From positions 80,741,322 to 80,805,321 of the forward strand of contig CATQJL010000223.1 of the NCBI GenBank assembly GCA_958299035.1: 64,000 nt of DNA. The letters run 5' to 3'. Below the pieces are notes generated by a model, which was not told the DNA's origin, did no database searches, and was given only the letters and a program-made list of their open reading frames with translations. Position numbers and translations under genes: made by a program. The DNA is from Cylicocyclus nassatus. Lineage: Eukaryota > Nematoda > Chromadorea > Rhabditida > Strongylidae. Of the stretch, positions 59,501 to 64,000 are shown piece by piece. Each line of letters starts with the position of its first letter. Position 1 is the stretch's first letter.

Positions 59501-62500
59501 TAGCCATTATTATAATTTTTCTTAGGGTGAATTGTTCACTGGTATGGTTGTCCCGTGGTGCAGAGGTTGTGGCGTTCGACAGTTCTTGCAAGCAGTATCA
59601 ATTGTCGGTGCGGTTATCATGCCACACAATCTCTATCTACATTCTGCACTTGTCAAGGTATCCAAAACGTTCGGTGGTCCATCTTAATGATGCTTGAAAT
59701 TTAGAGTCGCAAAATTGACCGAACAAAAGAGGAGCGAGTACGCGAAGCAAACATGTACTACTTTATCGAGTCGTTCTTCGCTTTATTCTGCTCGTTTTGG
59801 ATCAACGTGCTAGTTGTTGCTGTTTTTGCGAAAGGGTTCTATGGAAAGACCAATGCTGATGTGGTAGGTCTATGAGAAAGTCGTTGAGACATTAAAAGCA
59901 AGACATCCTCCCTTTCTTCTGCTGTTTACGAACGCATCGATTTGGGCACATTTGCTCTCAGATCGGCAGCTTCCCAGGCCTGCTAAGCCTCGATAAGGTG
60001 CAATCAGCGTTCAGAAATCCAGAAAGGGAATGAGTGGATTAAGTAGTAGTCGCTTTGGGCGCGAATGTATGCAGCCGTGCAAGCGGAAAGGGTCCAACAG
60101 TGAGTACAGTAGAGCTACTGCTACTGTGGTATACAGCGTTTCCCACGAGGGCTTTTAGTCTGAATTTCAAGGTGGTTTGCGAGCCACTTCGCGTAGGTCT
60201 CTCGCCGCGTCCGCCCTCAGCGGATACGGTATTTTTCCATACTTGAGGCCTAGGCAATACCGTATCCGTTTTTTTCAAATATGGCACGCCTTGTGCGCAT
60301 TGAATAAATAAATAATTGGCTGACAAGCTTGGAATGCCCCAAGACGCTCGCGAACGCGCCGAGTGGCCCTCGCGAGCCGGCTCAAGCCGTTCGACGTGAC
60401 ACTCAGACTGAGAGCTCTGTACCACTGTGCATTGCTTTCTTATTCGTAAGCTGAGAACTCCTTCAAGCATAAGAAAGAAGCTGCGGAGAGTTAACGAGTA
60501 ATAAAGGGGGCGGAAACTATGATCGTAAAACGTGCAAAGACAGGCTACATAAATCGCTTCATGATATGAAGCCTGCTAAGAATGTTCAAGTCTTATGTAA
60601 AAGGTAGAATTAGAGAATTTACAATTTAGTGTCTACCACTACGAAATCTAAACAACTTCACTACTTCCAACCTCAGCCATCTTATACAATACTATTATCC
60701 TACTCCCATGCTTTTCCTTCTTTTCAGCGGCTTTTTTATGTTCCTAGAAGTATGGTAGAAATTCAGAGACCCCTAGTATAACGTGAGGGAAATTGTAGTT
60801 TAGAGCGTTTAGGCAAGAGGAAGGAGAGGAGAGCAAGAATCTTAGTTTAGTTTAGGGCGGTTTCTATATGCTCATTGCATGCTGCATGCTTGCTGCTCTA
60901 TGACAGTTCACGACATTCATGTTCAAGAAACAATGTTTTTTGAACATAAATGTAATAAAAGAAACAAACGACAAAACACTGACACAATGTTCAGCTTTAT
61001 AATGTAGTCACCCAGTCATAGTGCTGTTTAGAGGTACAACTGCTACAATATCGATAATCATATGCCAGAATTCTACAAAAAGGTCTACGAGAATAATACG
61101 GAGCCTGCGGACAATGACATATATCATGCTGGAGTATTCCTTGGTACTGTTGGTTTATCAAACCCCCATCCCTTATTTGTTCCTGTAATTATCGATAATT
61201 TCAGGTTGCACATTCGGAGTAATTGCTTTGTATGTATGGGCTGTAGGTATTTTGGCAGCTGGTCAATCTTCAACAATGACTGGTACTTATGCTGGACAAT
61301 TTGCTATGGAAGTAAGGCTCTATAAAACTTGAGGCAATAGTGGCAATTGATGCTCTGCTTTCTAGGGCTTCATCCAAATTAGACTACCTCAGTGGAAACG
61401 AGTTCTCTTGACCAGGTAGGAAATTACTTTGTAAATTTGAAGGGATAGTATACTACCATTAGTTGGTGTTTTTAGGTCCATCGCTATGGGTCCAACGCTT
61501 CTGGTTGCCATTTTCAGCGGTGGAATAAATAATATTACGGGTTTTAACGATTTTCTCAATTGTGTACAGGTAAAGTAAAACACATTTTCATTTTTTTTTT
61601 GGTTTTCAGTCCTAAATATGTATTTTCCAGATGGTGCAGCTACCTTTTGCAATATTTCCGGTACTGACATTTGTGTCAGATGAGCGGGTCATGTTCAATT
61701 TTAGGACATCAAGGTTAGTGAAATTCTTATTGGGTTAGACATCTCACACAAGTGCGAGGGCCCTATCGCTGTTATCGGAGTGGTTCGGTGAATGCTTTGA
61801 GAAGGGGTGGGGGGGGGGAAGGGAATGGTGATTCTATTTTGTACGAAAGTATTCTGTACAAGTGCGATAGTTACTGCCTTAAGAAATTATATGATGGTGA
61901 CCTCTTTGTGACTGAAGTGAATCTTGATTAAATTTCTGTGTGAACAGAAGTGGCCCAGATTTACCGATTTTTCTATCTGCCATGACAAAATCTTTGTTTT
62001 GAGAAAGTTGATCTACCATAATTCTAATATGTTGTCTTCGCATATTAGATGAAAACAGTTTGGAATGTATCTGATTATAATTTGTCTCTATATACTACTC
62101 TACCATGACTATTTTCAGGGCTCAGAAAGCATTCGCACTTACTGTTTCGCTGATTGTACTAGGAATAAACTTTTATTTCCTCTATGCTTGGGTGCAAGAA
62201 CATCTTGGTCTTACCGCTCTTACAATTACTCTAACTTCATTACTGGCCGTGGTATACGTCATTTTCATACTATTTTTGGTGAGTTTTTTTGTTGGAAGTA
62301 AATCACACTAAATAATTACATGTGTTGAGGTTTACTATTGTCTGGTGGCGATGAGCATCATTCCGCGAGTTGATTGGGTGAGTCTTCTTATCCACACAAA
62401 GAAGTACACGGTATCGGCATGTTACTGTAAAATTATAGTGGATTTGACTGTAGAAACTATACACATAGGTGTGAAGAGTACTAGCTCAAGTTATATTTTT

Positions 62501-62703
62501 TGCTTCAGAAATATCTACCTGAGCCCCAATACCACCATTTCGACGCTCCTTGGCAAAAATCTGATTCATCTCCGGAGCGCTATGGCTCTTTTGACAACAC
62601 AATAGTCCCATCGAATGCTACCGAAGCAGACGATTTATCAGCTGGAACATCGTACTCAAGGAGTGGGCCTAGTCGAAGGAACACCCATGGCGAAGATCGA
62701 TGA
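56596..62703 (+). CDS. smf: NRAMP/SMF proton-coupled divalent metal transporter, 16 exons
   Basis: Multi-pass membrane transporter that imports Fe2+/Mn2+ with protons. Exons by GT-AG sites with continuous frame: 56596-56703, 57066-57188, 57241-57336, 58202-58332, 58381-58446, 58503-58599, 59526-59657, 59705-59863, 61032-61143, 61205-61311, 61366-61415, 61476-61569, 61631-61713, 62119-62278, 62330-62377, 62509-62703; about 586 residues, normal for animal NRAMPs (C. elegans has smf-1 to smf-3; which orthologue is not decided). TM1 has the metal-binding DPGN (60-63, in [15 protein letters not shown]). TM6 has [16 protein letters not shown] (MPHN at 239-242). [34 protein letters not shown] and [17 protein letters not shown] are also family blocks. 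A possible glycosylation site NNT (325-327) lies in the loop before GCTFG. No stop or frameshift, so it looks functional. Exon 15 is the least certain (acceptor GTTGAG). Confidence 0.95.
56834..56910. repeat. Small foldback in NRAMP intron 1
   Basis: GCGCTAAACTCTCACCCATA on the left and GATCTGGGCAAGAGTTTAGCGC (in two parts: GATCTGGGC and AAGAGTTTAGCGC) on the right pair. A similar 95-bp element (CTCTCACCCATAC..GGTCTGGGCGAGA) lies in intron 3 at about 57785-57878. Confidence 0.6.
57785..57878. repeat. Small foldback in NRAMP intron 3
   Basis: Related to the intron 1 copy: TTTAGCCCCAAGCTCTCACC on the left, GGTCTGGGCGAGATTTTTGA then CGC on the right. Confidence 0.5.
58004..58170. mobile_element. 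MITE in NRAMP intron 3 (family E, copy 1)
   Basis: Ends resemble AAACCGGCTTGGCGGCAGG and its inverse (CCTTCCAGCAGCCAAACCAG). It shares GCGCGAGAGAGACGCAGACT and GCGAGCGGCC, in opposite orientation, with the element at 63635-63766 downstream of the gene. Confidence 0.6.
58760..58989. mobile_element. TTAA-flanked foldback MITE in NRAMP intron 6
   Basis: Starts TTAATATCTGCTCCAAGACG, contains AAGGCGGTCGCCCAAATAGG, and mirrors to ..CGTCATGGAGGAGATATTAA. The arms contain GCGCGCGC-rich parts. Outermost TTAA on both sides suggests piggyBac-type insertion. Confidence 0.78.
59940..60315 (+). mobile_element. Non-LTR tail fragment in NRAMP intron 8
   Basis: Ends with AAATATGGCACGCCTTGTGC, GCATTGAATAAATAAATAAT, a LINE-like 3' tail. 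A 13-bp hairpin (CGGATACGGTATT..AATACCGTATCCG) lies at about 60218-60268. No RT frame is left. Frames crossing it are not genes. Confidence 0.45.
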
Positions 62704-62863
62704 GCTCTGTGATCTAAACATTCATGAAAGAATGTTGATTATTTATATAAAAGCATATTATGCACTTGATACGATTGTAAATTATACATGTTGTACATTA
62801 TTCGAACGTTGTTATAGAATAATATTCTCTAATGATTGTTATGGATCTGCAGTGCTATCCAAT

Positions 62864-62869
62864 AATAAA
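62864..62869 (+). terminator. smf: Poly(A) signal of the NRAMP gene
   Basis: AATAAA about 160 bases after the stop at 62703, in an AT-rich 3' region. No other AATAAA lies closer to the stop. Confidence 0.6.
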
Positions 62870-62879
62870 TAGCACCTGG

Positions 62880-63634
62880 AATTGCTTCAATCTGTTCTGT
62901 GTTCATCTTTTCAAGGAAGTCTGAGTGCAAAAATTAGTCGTTCATCCACAGGCAAAATCCTATTAGCATCACGAAATGATGACTACCAAAAAGAAAGATA
63001 ACAAAAAGGAAAGACAAGGATCAAATTGTATATGAAAAGTGTATAAAGTACATGAAGTATATAAAGTACTAGCTGCCGTCTCCGGTCCAGCCCGGGCGGA
63101 GGGTTTAAAACCCCATAGTGTCCATTTCAAATCATTTATGTTACCACTCCTCTTCCTTCAGTTCATGTCAGCCCTTCTTTTCCTGCTTCAGCTCCGAGTT
63201 GAACTGCAGCGCCGCTGTGGCATCCGTAGTGAGATTGCCTTCCTTCTTGACCGCCTCGCTCCGTGACACCGCATCCTCCTCACCGCAAAATGTAAATGAT
63301 CTCTACCGCCCCTTACTACCTAACTTAGAGAAATAAATGAGTAGCTTTCAGTTTGCTAGATTTAAGTAAACAAATCAATAAATCGATGGAAGGACCTAGC
63401 GAATGGTCGCGAAAAGTAGCCTATCTTCTGCGCCGTGGCTTGTTCATAGGGGAGAGAATTTCAGCCTCTTCGGTTCACATACAAAGGAGTCTATAAGCCA
63501 CAAATATCCTTGCAAACAAAGGTACAGTGTTTGAGTTTTATATACATATGTAGATACAAGTTTATGAACTGAATGCAAAAACAAGAATGTTCAAATGATA
63601 TTTACAACTGCGTAAGTGTATTTGATCCAATGGG
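62880..63634. other. Gene-free stretch downstream of NRAMP
   Basis: A TATATAAAGTAC-like short repeat (63040-63070) and a moderately GC-rich block at 63070-63300 that ends in AGAGAAATAAATGAG. It could be the 3' part of a non-LTR element, but no coding motif is readable. Confidence 0.35.
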
Positions 63635-63766
63635 ATTGGCGGCTAGAAGGCGGCCGCTCGCACCCTGACGCAGTCTGCGTATCTCTCGCGCGCGTGCTCT
63701 CTGGTCGCTTCCCAGCCTTGATTAGGCCCCGAGACCTTGCCTTCCAGCCGCCAACCCCACTGAATC
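63635..63766. mobile_element. MITE downstream of NRAMP (family E, copy 2)
   Basis: Left CAATGGGATTGGCGGCTAGA then AGGC, right ..GCCTTCCAGCCGCCAACCCC then ACTG: inverted ends. Internal GACGCAGTCTGCGTATCTCT is the inverse of the 58080-58105 block in intron 3. Confidence 0.68.
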
Positions 63767-64000
63767 AATGGGTACCATTTCATATCACGATAGTAGTGGT
63801 TACGTAAAGCGAGTGGGCGGAAGCGGTCTCACAAAAAGCACATATTGCCCTATTGCCAATACACTTGTACTTTTATTTCGTGAACATAACCAATGCAAAT
63901 GTGGGAAAGGCTTTTCATTGACTAACTGAAGGAAATACGGCTTTAGCATTCTAGGAGCACAAAAGTTCTTCAGCACTCCAACTTATCGTGGATAAATTTA

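Noticed and set aside
1..64000. CRISPR array or bacterial operon
   Set aside because: No array of short direct repeats with unique spacers; splice sites, introns and nematode SL1 indicate a eukaryote.

Overview
This window looks like a chromosome segment from a parasitic or free-living clade V nematode, most plausibly a strongylid or hookworm-like genome. This rests on three things. A spliced NRAMP metal-transporter gene has short 47-60 nt introns typical of nematodes. A perfect copy of the nematode SL1 spliced leader (22 nt) is present at 30134-30155. The repeat content is very dense: Pao/BEL, CR1-like and RTE-like retroelements plus many foldback MITEs. The species is an inference; no rRNA or mitochondrial marker is present.

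Layout. 1-7.2 kb: a decayed Pao/BEL LTR retrotransposon on the minus strand (gag, protease, RT, RNase H, integrase). It is broken by a hAT-type MITE (5647-6472, 8-bp target duplication) and a TA-flanked MITE (713-1300). 7.2-24.7 kb: almost only non-autonomous foldback elements of several families (TA-, TAA- and TTAA-flanked) and a Helitron-like mosaic. One candidate protein gene lies here, a 74-residue secreted basic/proline-rich peptide at 18577-18801. 24.8-30.2 kb: a second, gag-only Pao-type LTR element on the plus strand. Both of its terminal repeats end in a sequence resembling a whole SL1 RNA gene, preceded by a piece of an antisense CR1 retrotransposon. 30.2-56 kb: gene-poor DNA with more foldback elements, an RTE-like LINE remnant (about 41.3-41.7 kb), an almost perfect 202-bp GC-rich palindrome (45452-45653) and a 949-bp foldback element (54960-55908). 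56.6-62.7 kb: an apparently intact 16-exon NRAMP/SMF divalent-metal transporter gene on the plus strand, about 586 residues. Its few large introns hold MITEs.

How the parts relate. The NRAMP gene is the only clearly functional conserved gene. It should import Fe2+/Mn2+ with protons across a membrane. The rest is layered transposon history: elements inserted in other elements with recognisable target duplications, several MITE families sharing termini, and a short core (GGAATCAGC or its complement) recurring in otherwise different foldback families. The most unusual item is the SL1-RNA-like sequence placed at the end of an LTR. If the LTR promoter starts there, element transcripts would carry a genome-encoded SL1 leader without trans-splicing; this is a hypothesis.
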